Positions 42,277 through 52,429 of a DNA stretch of 64,000 bases are shown here, in pieces. The notes below the pieces were generated by a model. It searched no databases. It was given only the letters and a program-made list of their open reading frames with translations, and was not told where the DNA came from. The stretch covers positions 1,674,001 through 1,738,000 of the forward strand of contig CP065001.1 in the NCBI GenBank assembly GCA_016700155.1, given 5' to 3'. Made by a program: the position numbers and the translations under genes. This DNA comes from Ignavibacteriales bacterium. Lineage in GTDB: Bacteria; Bacteroidota; Ignavibacteria; Ignavibacteriales; Ignavibacteriaceae. The first letter of the stretch is position 1. Every line of letters begins with the position of its first letter.

Positions 42277-44108
42277 TCCGGTTCTTGATTCTTCTCAGTA
42301 TTAAAATAATCTGTCAGCAGTCCCATTTTCTTAGCACCGAGAACTTCTACTAATTTTTCTCGGGGAGCATTTTTGACTCCTTCAACACTTCCAAACTCTT
42401 TCAATAATAAATTGACAGTTGATGCTCCAAATCCTTTAATATCCATCAACTCGGATTTGATTGTTCGTTCGCTTCTTTTTTTTCTATGAAAAGTAATTGC
42501 AAATCTGTGTGCTTCATCCCTAACCTGCTGAAGCAGTTTTAATCCTGATGAAGTTTTAGGAATTGATTCCGGTTCGGATTTCCCTGGAAAGAAAACTTCT
42601 TCGAGTCGCTTTGCGAGCCCGATTATCTGGTATTCAGAAATAGCCAATGAATTTAGAATATCAACTGCACTTGACAACTGACCTTTTCCTCCATCAACCA
42701 TGATAAGATCAGGCAATGGTTCATTTTCTGACAAGAGTCTTGTATATCTTCGCATTATAACTTCGCGCATACTTGAAAAATCATCCGGACCTTCAACTGA
42801 TTTAATAATAAATTTCCGATACAGATTCTTTTTTGGTTTTCCATCAACAAAAACCACCATACTTGCAACTGTATCTGTACCCTGCAAATTTGAAATATCA
42901 AAACATTCTATTTTCCTTGGGAGATTTTTTAATCTTAAATCACGTTGTAAAGCTGAAAGGCTGTAAGGTACGTTGCCCTGGTTTTTCATTTTCTGTAATT
43001 GTACTTCTCTTAACTGATATAATGCATTCTCCTTACACATTTTTAATAATGATTTTAACTGCCCGCGCTGAGGATAATGTAATTTTATTTTTTTACCGGA
43101 TATTTTTGAAAGCCACAATGTTAATTCGTCTGCATCCGGCGGTTCAATCTCCAGAACAATTTCTCTCGGAACTTCAGTATGATCGTTGTAATAATATTTC
43201 AAAGCAGCGGAATAAATCTCGGCAGGTTCTTCGCTTTCAGTAATGCTCATACGCAGTTGTTTTTTCCCGACTAATTTTCCATTGCGAATGTTAAACACAG
43301 AGCAGGAGGAATCTTTACCTTCGTACGCTGCTGCAATAATATCACGATCTTCGAAATCATCACTTACGATTTTTTGTTTTGATGAAATAACCTGCAGCTG
43401 ACTAATTCTATCCCTCAGTTCCGCTGCTTTTTCAAATTCAAGTTCAACGGAAGCCTGCTGCATTTTTTCATCTAAGGATTTGATCAAATCGTCTGTTCTT
43501 CCTCTCAATACTTTTGTTACTTCTGATACCATCTCACCATACTCAGATTCGGATACAAATCCCTCACACGGACCATCACATTTTTTTATATGATAGTCTA
43601 AGCAGACTTTAAACTTCTTCTTATCAATTGATTCCTGAGTAATATTCAGTTTACAACTACGAACTTTAAATATCTGGTTGATAGTCCTTAATGATGTCTT
43701 CATGCTTTTTACATCGGTATATGGACCAAAAAATTTTGATCCGTCTCTTACAACACGCCGTGTAGGAAAAATTCTCGGATATGGTTCGTTGGTTATTCTT
43801 ATGTAAGGGAATGATTTATCATCCTTCAGGTTTACGTTGTATCGAGGTTTATATTCCTTAATAAGATTATTTTCAAGAACTAATGCCTCAACTTCATCAT
43901 CAGTTACGATCAACTCTACATCACTAATTTTTTCTACCAGTGCAGCGGTTTTAGGCGAGTCTGTTTGTTTGTTAAAATAACTTTTGACTCTCTTCTTAAG
44001 ATTTTTTGCTTTGCCCACATAAATCACTTTGCCTCGTTCATTCAGGAACTGGTAAACACCGGGATTATCCGGCAGGTTTGCAAGTTTTGATTCTAATTCA
44101 GAGTTCAT
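42270..44108 (-). CDS. uvrC: Excinuclease ABC subunit C
   Basis: 612 residues. N-terminal GIY-YIG nuclease (LPDNPGVYQFLNERGKVIYVGKAKNLKKRVKSYF, about 10-95), a Cys-containing region (CKLNI...CLDYHIKKCDGPCEG), UVR domain (ELEFEKAAELRDRI, about 205-240), the RNase H-like C-terminal nuclease (CFDISNLQGTDTVASMVVF, DLIMVDGGKGQL) and a helix-hairpin-helix tail (IKGFGASTVNLLLKEFG). It makes both incisions in nucleotide excision repair with UvrAB. Complete. Confidence 0.96.
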   Translation of the reverse strand: MNSELESKLANLPDNPGVYQFLNERGKVIYVGKAKNLKKRVKSYFNKQTDSPKTAALVEKISDVELIVTDDEVEALVLENNLIKEYKPRYNVNLKDDKSFPYIRITNEPYPRIFPTRRVVRDGSKFFGPYTDVKSMKTSLRTINQIFKVRSCKLNITQESIDKKKFKVCLDYHIKKCDGPCEGFVSESEYGEMVSEVTKVLRGRTDDLIKSLDEKMQQASVELEFEKAAELRDRISQLQVISSKQKIVSDDFEDRDIIAAAYEGKDSSCSVFNIRNGKLVGKKQLRMSITESEEPAEIYSAALKYYYNDHTEVPREIVLEIEPPDADELTLWLSKISGKKIKLHYPQRGQLKSLLKMCKENALYQLREVQLQKMKNQGNVPYSLSALQRDLRLKNLPRKIECFDISNLQGTDTVASMVVFVDGKPKKNLYRKFIIKSVEGPDDFSSMREVIMRRYTRLLSENEPLPDLIMVDGGKGQLSSAVDILNSLAISEYQIIGLAKRLEEVFFPGKSEPESIPKTSSGLKLLQQVRDEAHRFAITFHRKKRSERTIKSELMDIKGFGASTVNLLLKEFGSVEGVKNAPREKLVEVLGAKKMGLLTDYFNTEKNQEPDQ

Positions 44109-44266
44109 AAAAAGTGTGATTCATTTGTGAGTTTATCTTTGTCAGAAAAATAAATACAAATCAATCTAAATGAAATGGGAACACTTCGAAATGAAATAAA
44201 CAATTAAAACAACAACCCGATGGAATCTAGTGATAAAATCTTTTTTAAAAAATTCAGAACTCCTCG

Positions 44267-45523
44267 CTAAGTTGGCAGCACCTGGTTCTTTGCTATAACT
44301 ACAATTCCGCTTTCCGTCACTGTGAATTTTTTCTTATCACCTTCCAGGTCAAAACCGATTTCATATCCTTCCGGTACCACCACATTTTTATCAATGATCG
44401 CACGGCGTATTCTTGCATGTCTTCCAACTCTAACGTTATTCATAATAATTGAATCAGTTACATAACTGAAAGAATTAACGCGGACATTTGGTCCGAGTAA
44501 AGATCTTTCTACCAAACCACCTGATACAATTGAACCATCACATATCAGCGAATTAAGAGTACGTCCGACGCGCTCGCCTTCGTGTGATACTGTTTTTGCA
44601 GGAGGGAATTGATACTGGTAAGTCCGCATTGGCCAGCTTAGATCATAAAAGTTAAACTCAGGTATAACACTTATTAAGTCCATACTTGCGTCAAAATAAC
44701 TTTCAATCGTTCCAATATCTTTCCAGTAGGGTTTTGATTTTTTGTTCTCATCATCAAACTTGTAAGCAAAGATGTTCATATTTTCTTTAACCATATATGG
44801 AATCACATCCTGACCAAAATCATTGCTCTTAACTTTTTTAGAATCCATATCAAACAAAACATCTTTAAGCAATGCGGCGTTGAATACATAAATTCCCATA
44901 TTCACAAAAGAGTAACCGGGTTTATCAGGAATTTCAGGCGGGTCGGATGGTTTCTCAATGAATGACTTGACAGAATAATTATCATCAACACCGACAATTC
45001 CAAATCTGCTTGCTTCATCTTTAGGAACTTCGATACAAGCTATGGACAGATCAGCACGCTTATCAACGTGTGATTGAAGCAATTTAAGATAGTCCATTTT
45101 ATAAATGTGGTCGCCGCCTAAAATCAAAACCCACTTTGCTTTTTTGTCGGAAGAAAAAAGATTTATGTTCTGATAAATAGCGTTTGCAGTTCCCATATAC
45201 CAGTCATTATTAAGCTTCCTTTGCGGCGGAACTGAATAAATAAATTCACCCAGTTCAGGATTGAAAATACTCCACGCTTCGAATAAATGTTGATTAAGTG
45301 AATCGGATTTATATTGTGTAAGGACATATACGCGTCTTAAGCCTGAGTTGAGGCAGTTGGAAAGTGCAAAATCGATTATCCTGTATTTACCGCCGAATGG
45401 TACGCTTGGTTTGCTTCTGTATGCTGTAAGCGGAAAGAGTCTTTCACCTTGTCCCCCTGCGAGTAACATAGTAACAGTATCTCTTAGTATGGATGATCCG
45501 GGAAATGTCATGTGTTCCTCCAA
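44267..45523 (-). CDS. glgC: Glucose-1-phosphate adenylyltransferase
   Basis: 418 residues, the normal GlgC size. It makes ADP-glucose for glycogen. Motifs: MLLAGGQGERLFPLT (nucleotide loop), RSKPSVPFGGKYRIIDFALSNCLNSG (activator region), GGDHIYKMDY (Asp), GFIEKP-like SFIEKPSDPPE, and the left-handed beta-helix tail (VRVNSFSYVTDSIIMNNVRVGRHARIRRAIIDKNVVVPEG). Met5 is an alternative start. No other glycogen gene is next to it. Confidence 0.95.
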   Translation of the reverse strand: MEEHMTFPGSSILRDTVTMLLAGGQGERLFPLTAYRSKPSVPFGGKYRIIDFALSNCLNSGLRRVYVLTQYKSDSLNQHLFEAWSIFNPELGEFIYSVPPQRKLNNDWYMGTANAIYQNINLFSSDKKAKWVLILGGDHIYKMDYLKLLQSHVDKRADLSIACIEVPKDEASRFGIVGVDDNYSVKSFIEKPSDPPEIPDKPGYSFVNMGIYVFNAALLKDVLFDMDSKKVKSNDFGQDVIPYMVKENMNIFAYKFDDENKKSKPYWKDIGTIESYFDASMDLISVIPEFNFYDLSWPMRTYQYQFPPAKTVSHEGERVGRTLNSLICDGSIVSGGLVERSLLGPNVRVNSFSYVTDSIIMNNVRVGRHARIRRAIIDKNVVVPEGYEIGFDLEGDKKKFTVTESGIVVIAKNQVLPT

Positions 45524-45556
45524 AATTCTAATCGAATATATCTAAATATGATTTGA

Positions 45557-47359
45557 TTGGCAATTGAAGAAATGGTTAAATTGTGTTCGGTATTGATCTT
45601 ATTATTCAATATAGTTTATACATCTAAACAATTGCTTGGAATGAAAATAAATTCTGTAATAACGTTTATTATTGTCGCAGCTTTTTTCTTTATTGGATTA
45701 GAAATAAGCATTTCACCTATACGAACCAGTATTACAACTGTCAGTCATCAGGCTGAAGTGTTAAAAGAAACTATTTCTCATGCTCCTGCAATCAGGCTAA
45801 ACTATTCTTACATCACTGATAACCAGTATAAAGTTGATATACTTCACTATGATTTAAATATTGATCTGTATCCCGAAGAAAAAATATTGAAAGCTGATGT
45901 TGTATTAACCGGAAGATATCTTGACAGGCATCTTGACCAGATTGACTTGAATTTTTATGACAACATGAAAATTACTTCAGTTCTATTTAATGATGTTGAA
46001 CGCGAGTATAAACAAAAAGGTACAACACTTAGCATTTCTCCCGGAGTTTCGTTAAGTGATACCTTTAAAATTAAAATTGTATATGAAGGCACTCCGAAAA
46101 GAAAAGGTCTGTCCGCTTTTGTATTTGGAGAGATAAATGATAGATCAGTTGTTTATAATTTGAATGAACCTGATTATGCATCAACCTGGTTCCCGTGTAA
46201 TGATTATCCTTCTGACAAAGCGCTGCTTGATATAAAGATTACGAACAATTCTGATAAGACTTCGATTTCAAATGGTAAACTCATGGGCATTAAACAAAAA
46301 GGGAATAGAAAATCATATCATTGGGCGACTGCTTATCCGATTTCAACATACCTGATTTCCATTTACTCTGCGGAGTATGAAACATTTTCACAAAAATATA
46401 TTTCGCTTGATCTTAAAGACACAATGAGCATAGATTATTTTGTCTTTCCGGGACATCTTGAAAATGCAAAGAAAGATTTTGACGAACATCCTGATATGAT
46501 GAAATTTTTTGCTTCAACTTTTGGTGAATATCCGTTTATAAAAGAAAAATATGGCGTGGCAGAATTTTTATGGCAATACGGCGCAATGGAACATCAGACA
46601 ATAACTGGTGTTGGTTCTAATTTTGTAAGCGGTAATAAATATTTCACTGACCTGTATGTTCACGAACTAGCGCATCACTGGTGGGGAAATGCGGTAGGTC
46701 CCGCAACGTGGAAAGATATCTGGCTTAATGAAGGATTTGCAACCTACTGCGAAGCACTGTACGCTGAATATAGGCAGGGTAAAGAAGCACTTCAATCGGT
46801 TATGGTGAGTAAATTCGATGAAAATTTTGAAGGCAGGTTGTATGATCCGGGCGAGGATCTTTTCTCAAACACAGTTTATGAAAAAGGTGCGTGGGTCCTT
46901 CATATGCTGAGAGGGGAAATCGGGGATACCATATTTTTTAATTTGTTAAGAACATATTTTGATAGGTATAAATATTCCAATGCATCAACTGAAGATTTTG
47001 TAAAACTTTGTGAGGAATTATCCGGAAAAGACCTGACGAAATTTTTTGATCAATGGGTTTATACGGGTGAGGATATTATCAACCTTAGTTATACCTGGCA
47101 TACTGAAAAATCAAATGGTGGGTATAAAACAATCATTGAATTTGAACAGACTCAAAAACAATACGAGACTTATTATTTTTCAATCGACATTTTGTTAATC
47201 AAAGCTGATAAGAATTTATTAAAGACATTTTACATTGATACCAAATCAGGTTCGATTGAATTTATTAGTGATTTTAATCCTGATGAAGTTGTTCCTGATC
47301 CATACAACAAACTGCTTGCAAATACGTACGATAAAAACTTAAATGAAATTTCCGATTAA
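45557..47359 (+). CDS. Membrane-anchored or exported M1 family metallopeptidase
   Basis: 600 residues. An N-terminal hydrophobic stretch (about 25-45) suggests export or anchoring. The M1 N-terminal beta domain is followed by the catalytic block HELAHHWWGN (His369, Glu370, His373) and NEGFA (Glu392). The substrate exopeptidase motif usually written GxMEN reads GAMEHQT here, a common variant in Bacteroidetes enzymes. It would release N-terminal amino acids from peptides in the periplasm. Its start lies 33 bp from the divergent glgC start. Confidence 0.88.
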   Translation: MAIEEMVKLCSVLILLFNIVYTSKQLLGMKINSVITFIIVAAFFFIGLEISISPIRTSITTVSHQAEVLKETISHAPAIRLNYSYITDNQYKVDILHYDLNIDLYPEEKILKADVVLTGRYLDRHLDQIDLNFYDNMKITSVLFNDVEREYKQKGTTLSISPGVSLSDTFKIKIVYEGTPKRKGLSAFVFGEINDRSVVYNLNEPDYASTWFPCNDYPSDKALLDIKITNNSDKTSISNGKLMGIKQKGNRKSYHWATAYPISTYLISIYSAEYETFSQKYISLDLKDTMSIDYFVFPGHLENAKKDFDEHPDMMKFFASTFGEYPFIKEKYGVAEFLWQYGAMEHQTITGVGSNFVSGNKYFTDLYVHELAHHWWGNAVGPATWKDIWLNEGFATYCEALYAEYRQGKEALQSVMVSKFDENFEGRLYDPGEDLFSNTVYEKGAWVLHMLRGEIGDTIFFNLLRTYFDRYKYSNASTEDFVKLCEELSGKDLTKFFDQWVYTGEDIINLSYTWHTEKSNGGYKTIIEFEQTQKQYETYYFSIDILLIKADKNLLKTFYIDTKSGSIEFISDFNPDEVVPDPYNKLLANTYDKNLNEISD

Positions 47360-47373
47360 AATTGAAATACTGA

Positions 47374-48099
47374 GTGAATAAATCATATTTTTTTATTTCT
47401 GATATTCATCTTGGACTTGAAGACAGGGAAAAAGAAAAATCAAAAGAAAAAATCCTTGTTGATTTCCTGCATTACGCCGCACAAAATTGTGATGAACTTT
47501 TTATTGTCGGCGATTTATTTGATTACTGGTTCGAATATAAAAGAGTGTACCAAAAAGGATATTTCAGAACACTAACTGCGCTACAGGATTTTACTCTTGC
47601 CGGTAAAAAGCTTCACTACTTTATCGGTAATCATGATTTTATGCACAGGAATTTTTTTCAGGATGAGATCGGTGCGATAATGTATCACAACGCAGAGAAA
47701 TTCATTCTCAACGATAAAAAATTTTTTATCGGTCACGGAGATGGACTAGTTGATAATGATACAGGATACAACATCCTTAAAAAAATATTCAGGAATAAAA
47801 CACTGCAGAAGCTTTACTCATTCATACATCCTGATTTAGGAGTTGGTCTCGCCAGCAGAACCAGTAAAACCAGCCGTGAATACACCACCAAGAAGGACTA
47901 CGGCGAAGCAGATGGATTATTCAATTCAGCGAAGAAAAAAATAGATGAGGGATTTGACTTTGTTTTATTTGGTCACCTTCATCAGCGGTGTTATATCGAT
48001 TATAAAAAAGGTTTATACGTTAATCTTGGTTCATGGCTTACCCAGCCATGTTATGGTAAATTTGACGGTAAAGAATTCGAAATTCCGGAACTAAAATAA
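47374..48099 (+). CDS. lpxH: UDP-2,3-diacylglucosamine diphosphatase
   Basis: 241 residues, starting with GTG. It cleaves UDP-2,3-diacylglucosamine to lipid X in lipid A synthesis. Metallophosphoesterase motifs: ISDIHLG (Asp10, His12), GDLFDYWFEY, GNHDF, FIGHGDG, and GHLHQR. A SDIHLG/GDLFDYW pairing is typical of LpxH. The gene is flanked by a peptidase gene and PBP1A and fits with envelope construction. Confidence 0.92.
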   Translation: MNKSYFFISDIHLGLEDREKEKSKEKILVDFLHYAAQNCDELFIVGDLFDYWFEYKRVYQKGYFRTLTALQDFTLAGKKLHYFIGNHDFMHRNFFQDEIGAIMYHNAEKFILNDKKFFIGHGDGLVDNDTGYNILKKIFRNKTLQKLYSFIHPDLGVGLASRTSKTSREYTTKKDYGEADGLFNSAKKKIDEGFDFVLFGHLHQRCYIDYKKGLYVNLGSWLTQPCYGKFDGKEFEIPELK

Positions 48100-48100
48100 A

Positions 48101-50377
48101 ATGGCTAAATACAATTACTCAGATGAGGAAATGAAAAAATATTTCAACGATTCCGCTCACAGAAATAAAAAGAAAAAATCCCGCGGCTGGAAAAAAAGCT
48201 ATACTATTTTTCTTCTGATCATCGTCGTATTATTTGCCGCTTTCGGATTCTATATTGTCAGCGGGCTTCCTTCACTTGAACAACTTGAGAATCCTAAACC
48301 TCAACTTGCAAGCAAAGTATTTACTTCTGATGGTGAATTGTTAGGACAGTTTTTTATTGAGAACAGGATTGAAACTGATCTTGATAGTATTCCTCAACAT
48401 CTTATCGATGCTCTTATAGCTACAGAGGATCGTGATTTCTATGATCACTGGGGTGTTGATATGAGCCGGTTCATTAAAGCAATGATAAAAAATGTTTTTA
48501 CTTTTTCACGTGAAGGCGCTAGTACAATCACTCAACAGCTTGCAAAAAATTTATACCAGTTGAAAGCCTCAAGAGAAAATTCATTTGAAACGGGTGTAAG
48601 AAAAATAAGAGAGTGGCTTACTGCAATTCAGATTGAAAAAACTTATACCAAGGATGAAATACTTGAATTGTATCTCAATGTTTCTTACTTCGGGAGAAGC
48701 GCTTACGGAGTTGAATCCGCAGCAAGAGTATATTTTAATAAGAATGGATCGGAACTGACCCTGCCTGAATCAGCTTTATTTATAGCTCTGCTAAAATCTC
48801 CGGAAAATTATGACCCTGTAAGAAAAACTCAGAATGCACTGAACAGGCGCAACCTTGTTATGAGGAATATGGTTGATGTGGATAAACTAAAAGATTCTGA
48901 ATACCAGGCACTTCGAAGTCAGCCGATAAAACTTGCATCCGAAAGAGTGATAGGAATGAAATCCGAAGCACCGCATTTTTTGGAATATGTGCGACAGCAA
49001 ATGACATCAATGTCCGACAGGTATAAGTATGATCTTTACAGGGATGGATTAAATATATACACAACCATTGATATGCGAATGCAGAAAATCGCAAATCGTG
49101 TAGCTGCAGAGCATTTAAAAGAGTACCAGGAAATCTTTGATAAAAACTGGAAATGGGAACGCAACAAGGCAACCTTATCAAGTCTTCTTGATAAAGCAAT
49201 AAAAAATTCTCCTGAATACCTGAACGCGGACGGCAAAGAGGAAAAGGCAAGTGTTTATAATAAACTGAAGTATGATCCTGATTTTATTAATGAAGTGAAA
49301 AAAACTGAAAGCACTATACAGGTGGGCTTTGTTGTTATTGATCCTGCAACCGGTCAGATTAAAGCTATGGTTGGAGGTGAAAACCAGGACTTTGGAAGGG
49401 GATTAAATCATGTTACCGGAATCAGAAGACAGCCGGGTTCATCATTTAAACCGTTTGTATATACAACCGCAATAGACAATGGATATTCGCCCGCGCTATC
49501 ACTGCTAAATGAAAAGTTCGAATATAATGAATGGTCACCGAATAATGCTGATAATGAGTACGGCGGTTATATGACGCTTCGTAACGCGCTTGCCCGTTCA
49601 GTAAATGTTATTGCAGGCAGAATGACAATAAGTGAAATTGCTCCTCCATCACAAGTTGTAAAATTTGCAAAACTAATGGGAATAAATTCTCCGCTGCAAA
49701 GTTATCCATCAATAGCGCTTGGTACTTCCGAGGTTACACCGCTTGAACTTACTTCTGCATTCGGTACTTTTGCTAACGGCGGAGTACATGTTGAACCGAT
49801 CTCCATCACAAGAATTGAAGACAGGAACGGAATTTCTATTGCACAATTCACACCACAATCAACAGAAGCAATATCACCGCAAACCGCATCTATCATAGTT
49901 GATATGATGCAGGATGTTGTAAATTATGGGACCGGCGGCGGTGTTCGTCGTTATTTCCAATTTCCAGCAGCAGGTAAAACAGGAACAACACAAAATTTTT
50001 CAGATGCATGGTTTGTTGGGTACACTCCGGATCTTGTTGGTGGCGTTTGGGTTGGATTTGATGATCACCGTGTGAAGTTCACAAACTGGTACGGACAGGG
50101 TGCAAAAGCTTCGCTTCCTATCTGGGCAAAATTTATGGAAGCCGCTTATAAGGAACTTAAACTTCCTCTGACTTATTTTGAACTCGCAGACGGAGTTTCT
50201 TCAGTTGAATTTTGCAGTGAGAGTATTGAGCTCGGTGAAACAAGACTTGCTGGACCTAACTGTCCCTCAAAGATTACTGATCTGGTGATCGATTCGAAAA
50301 TGCCGCTTGAGTGTGAATTACATTCAGGTGGAAGCAGAATCAGAAGGGAAGACCAGCGCGGCGATACCGGCTGGTAA
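48101..50377 (+). CDS. mrcA: Class A penicillin-binding protein (PBP1A type)
   Basis: 758 residues. A short basic cytoplasmic tail and one helix (about 34-54) are followed by the GT51 glycosyltransferase (LIATEDRDFYDHWGVD, GASTITQQLAKNLY, KIREWLTAIQIEKTYTKDEILELYLN, about 70-240). The transpeptidase domain (about 400-700) has the SxxK at Ser447-Lys450 (RQPGSSFKPF), SVN and KTGTT. It polymerises and cross-links peptidoglycan at the inner membrane. Its start overlaps the last base region of lpxH (1 bp apart), so the two are one transcript. Confidence 0.95.
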   Translation: MAKYNYSDEEMKKYFNDSAHRNKKKKSRGWKKSYTIFLLIIVVLFAAFGFYIVSGLPSLEQLENPKPQLASKVFTSDGELLGQFFIENRIETDLDSIPQHLIDALIATEDRDFYDHWGVDMSRFIKAMIKNVFTFSREGASTITQQLAKNLYQLKASRENSFETGVRKIREWLTAIQIEKTYTKDEILELYLNVSYFGRSAYGVESAARVYFNKNGSELTLPESALFIALLKSPENYDPVRKTQNALNRRNLVMRNMVDVDKLKDSEYQALRSQPIKLASERVIGMKSEAPHFLEYVRQQMTSMSDRYKYDLYRDGLNIYTTIDMRMQKIANRVAAEHLKEYQEIFDKNWKWERNKATLSSLLDKAIKNSPEYLNADGKEEKASVYNKLKYDPDFINEVKKTESTIQVGFVVIDPATGQIKAMVGGENQDFGRGLNHVTGIRRQPGSSFKPFVYTTAIDNGYSPALSLLNEKFEYNEWSPNNADNEYGGYMTLRNALARSVNVIAGRMTISEIAPPSQVVKFAKLMGINSPLQSYPSIALGTSEVTPLELTSAFGTFANGGVHVEPISITRIEDRNGISIAQFTPQSTEAISPQTASIIVDMMQDVVNYGTGGGVRRYFQFPAAGKTGTTQNFSDAWFVGYTPDLVGGVWVGFDDHRVKFTNWYGQGAKASLPIWAKFMEAAYKELKLPLTYFELADGVSSVEFCSESIELGETRLAGPNCPSKITDLVIDSKMPLECELHSGGSRIRREDQRGDTGW

Positions 50378-50515
50378 AATTATTCACGACTTTTTTGTTG
50401 AAACATTATTTCGTCATTAGTAAGTAAGAAGTTTAAGTATTAACTTTCAATCGTAAATTTTGTTCTGAAATTTTCTGTGAAAAATTCTTATAAGAATTTA
50501 AACTCTATTTGTTTT

Positions 50516-50599
50516 GCCCGGATGGTGGAATTGGTAGACACGCTAGGTTCAGGGTCTAGTGAGGGTTCCCTCATGCAGGTTCGAGTCCTGTTCCGGGCA
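50516..50599 (+). tRNA. tRNA-Leu(CAG)
   Basis: GCCCGGA (50516-50522) pairs with TCCGGGC (50592-50598), and the discriminator is A at 50599. The D-arm GTGGAATTGGTAGACAC, an anticodon stem CTAGG/TCTAG with loop TTCAGGG (anticodon CAG), a long class II variable arm (GAGGG/CCCTC) and T-arm GGTTCGAGTCC are all present. CCA is not encoded. It reads CUG leucine codons. Confidence 0.97.
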
Positions 50600-50875
50600 C
50601 AAAACAAAATATCTCCTCATCGTTTTTATCACATCTCCTGCTGCCAAAATTTCATATTGATTAATAATTTATAATCAACACCTAAAATTTGTTGAAATAT
50701 ATTTTATTGTTATACTTGTAATGCATTTTTCAGATCGATAATAGGGGAAATTCCTGATCTTACAATTCAAACAAACACATCGCAATGCAGTCAATTCATT
50801 TGAGTATAAATTGAACTTTTGTATTGGAGTTCAAATACAAACTATATCACAATCATTAAACTTAAGGGAGATAAA

Positions 50876-51499
50876 ATGTCATATTCCAGGTTCTTATTGT
50901 CCAACATTTTATTAATTACTTTTTCAATGCTTGCACTCACAGGATGTGGTTCTGAAAGTGTGAACAGTTCAGGCATACTCGGTAAATTGCCTTCACTTGC
51001 AAACAATGGCGTTTCAAAAATGACTGAACTGAATGAAGATCTTAAAAGCTCACAGGAAAGTATGAATGCAAGTGGTTATGCTGATACAAAAAAAGAAATG
51101 GATGAACTTGAAAATTCTTGTGAAGCTGATATGAAAGCTTTTATTACTGAAAAAGGAAATTTTGAAGTTCCCTGTTTTGAAGAAGGCGACAATGGTAAAT
51201 TTACTTTAAAAAATGTGGTTGTAACCGGCGCAACCTTGAACAAAAAAAGTGCACGATTAGGTATGCTTCTTAAATATGAATCAAAAGCTGATTACCCGCG
51301 TGAGACCTATTTTGCTCACGGTTATTTTATCGATAGTAAAGATCAGGTAATTGGGGAAAAGGTTGTTTTTGCTTCAAACAGAGGTGAAGTTAAAACCGGT
51401 CAGATAGTTGAGATGAACGGATACTATGATGGACTGGAAAATCTTGGTGATGCTGTAATGTTGAAATTAATTTTTGGAAACCCGTACGAAAAAAAATAA
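50876..51499 (+). CDS. Hypothetical lipoprotein
   Basis: Start chosen at 50876 (MSYSRFLLSNIL), preceded by AGGGAG. The 19 residues encoded upstream are not plausible protein. That gives 207 residues with a lipobox LTGC (Cys22). A mostly helical stretch (about 35-80) is followed by a beta region (GKFTLKNVVVTGATLNKKSARLGMLLKYESKADYPRE). No known family recognised. A strong bidirectional terminator follows. Confidence 0.78.
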   Translation: MSYSRFLLSNILLITFSMLALTGCGSESVNSSGILGKLPSLANNGVSKMTELNEDLKSSQESMNASGYADTKKEMDELENSCEADMKAFITEKGNFEVPCFEEGDNGKFTLKNVVVTGATLNKKSARLGMLLKYESKADYPRETYFAHGYFIDSKDQVIGEKVVFASNRGEVKTGQIVEMNGYYDGLENLGDAVMLKLIFGNPYEKK

Positions 51500-51521
51500 T
51501 GATTTAATTCATGTTACTTAT

Positions 51522-51549
51522 AAAGCCGGAAATTATCCGGCTTTATTAT
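51522..51549. terminator. Bidirectional terminator between converging lipoprotein genes
   Basis: AAAGCCGGA and TCCGGCTTT form a perfect 9-bp stem with loop AATTA. Each side has T/A-rich flanks (CTTTATTATTT on +, and the stop codon of the minus gene at 51546 right beside it). It should end transcripts from both sides. Confidence 0.85.
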
Positions 51550-52346
51550 TTCAGTCTGACCTGATAATCTTTAAGTACTGTATTGCCTGAACCTTTAATG
51601 ATTTCATTTCCGAATTCAATGCTGCTTAAATACTGATCTGTGCTTATGTAGCTATTCATAACAAGATAATCCATGAAAGACTTAATGTTTGTGGAATCAA
51701 GATCGGATTGATTTACTTTTAAAAAAGCATGATAATCCCACGTACCATTGTTGCCTGAATAAAAATCATAATCCTGATTTCCTATATTTAATCTTTCAAC
51801 GAACGAACCCGCCGGCTGTTGACCAATATATTTTAACCAGATCATTATTTCACTCTTAATATTATTTTGAGTTGGTGATTCAGAATCGGTAATCCATATA
51901 TCATAAGCCAGGTTTCCTTCACCAAAAATGTCAGTTGAACATTGAGAAGCAGAGACAACACATTCTGTAATTTCCTGAATTTTTTTTGGAAGACTTTCTG
52001 TGGTAGAACTTCCTCCAAACGGTTTCAGTCCGAAAATGATTTCCGGATAGGCTTTTACATTGTTAGTTACATCCGGCCAGGACCATTGCCACTGAAAGAT
52101 TGTGGAGGTGTCATTTTTTATAACTCTGATACATTGCTGGTAATTTGTAATACTGCCTTTTCCCCAGACGTTATTCTGTAACATCATTTTATTTATCGTG
52201 ATTTCAGCGTTGTCTGAACAACTTACACTATCAATTGATAATTGCGGAGGAACTATTGGCTGGCTGGGACTATCCTTACTGCATCCGGCATAAAGCGCGG
52301 ATAAAAAAATGAACAGTAATAAATTTTTTATTGAAATGAATTTCAT
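51546..52346 (-). CDS. Hypothetical lipoprotein
   Basis: 266 residues. MKFISIKNLLLFIFLSALYAGCSKDSPSQP carries a lipobox (YAGC, Cys22) followed by a Ser/Pro-rich linker. The body is rich in Trp (WQWSWPDV, WGKGSI, EIMIWLKY) and recalls the jelly-roll fold of GH12/xyloglucanase-like or carbohydrate-binding modules. The WQWSWP...EIIFGLKPF and SEIMIWLKYIGQQPAG stretches suggest that relation, but this is weak. Probably a surface lipoprotein; function not assigned. Confidence 0.72.
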   Translation of the reverse strand: MKFISIKNLLLFIFLSALYAGCSKDSPSQPIVPPQLSIDSVSCSDNAEITINKMMLQNNVWGKGSITNYQQCIRVIKNDTSTIFQWQWSWPDVTNNVKAYPEIIFGLKPFGGSSTTESLPKKIQEITECVVSASQCSTDIFGEGNLAYDIWITDSESPTQNNIKSEIMIWLKYIGQQPAGSFVERLNIGNQDYDFYSGNNGTWDYHAFLKVNQSDLDSTNIKSFMDYLVMNSYISTDQYLSSIEFGNEIIKGSGNTVLKDYQVRLK

Positions 52347-52429
52347 ACTAATATCATCTTATTCGATTTATATTTACCTATAATTTTAATTTCTATCTGC
52401 AAACTAAGAAAAAAATGAAAGGGTAGTAC

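Noticed and set aside
42833..43243. 136-residue open frame on the plus strand
   Set aside because: Shadow of uvrC, whose protein motifs are intact on the other strand.
50477..50674. 65-residue open frame
   Set aside because: It runs through tRNA-Leu(CAG) at 50516-50599; the peptide is an artefact of the RNA gene.
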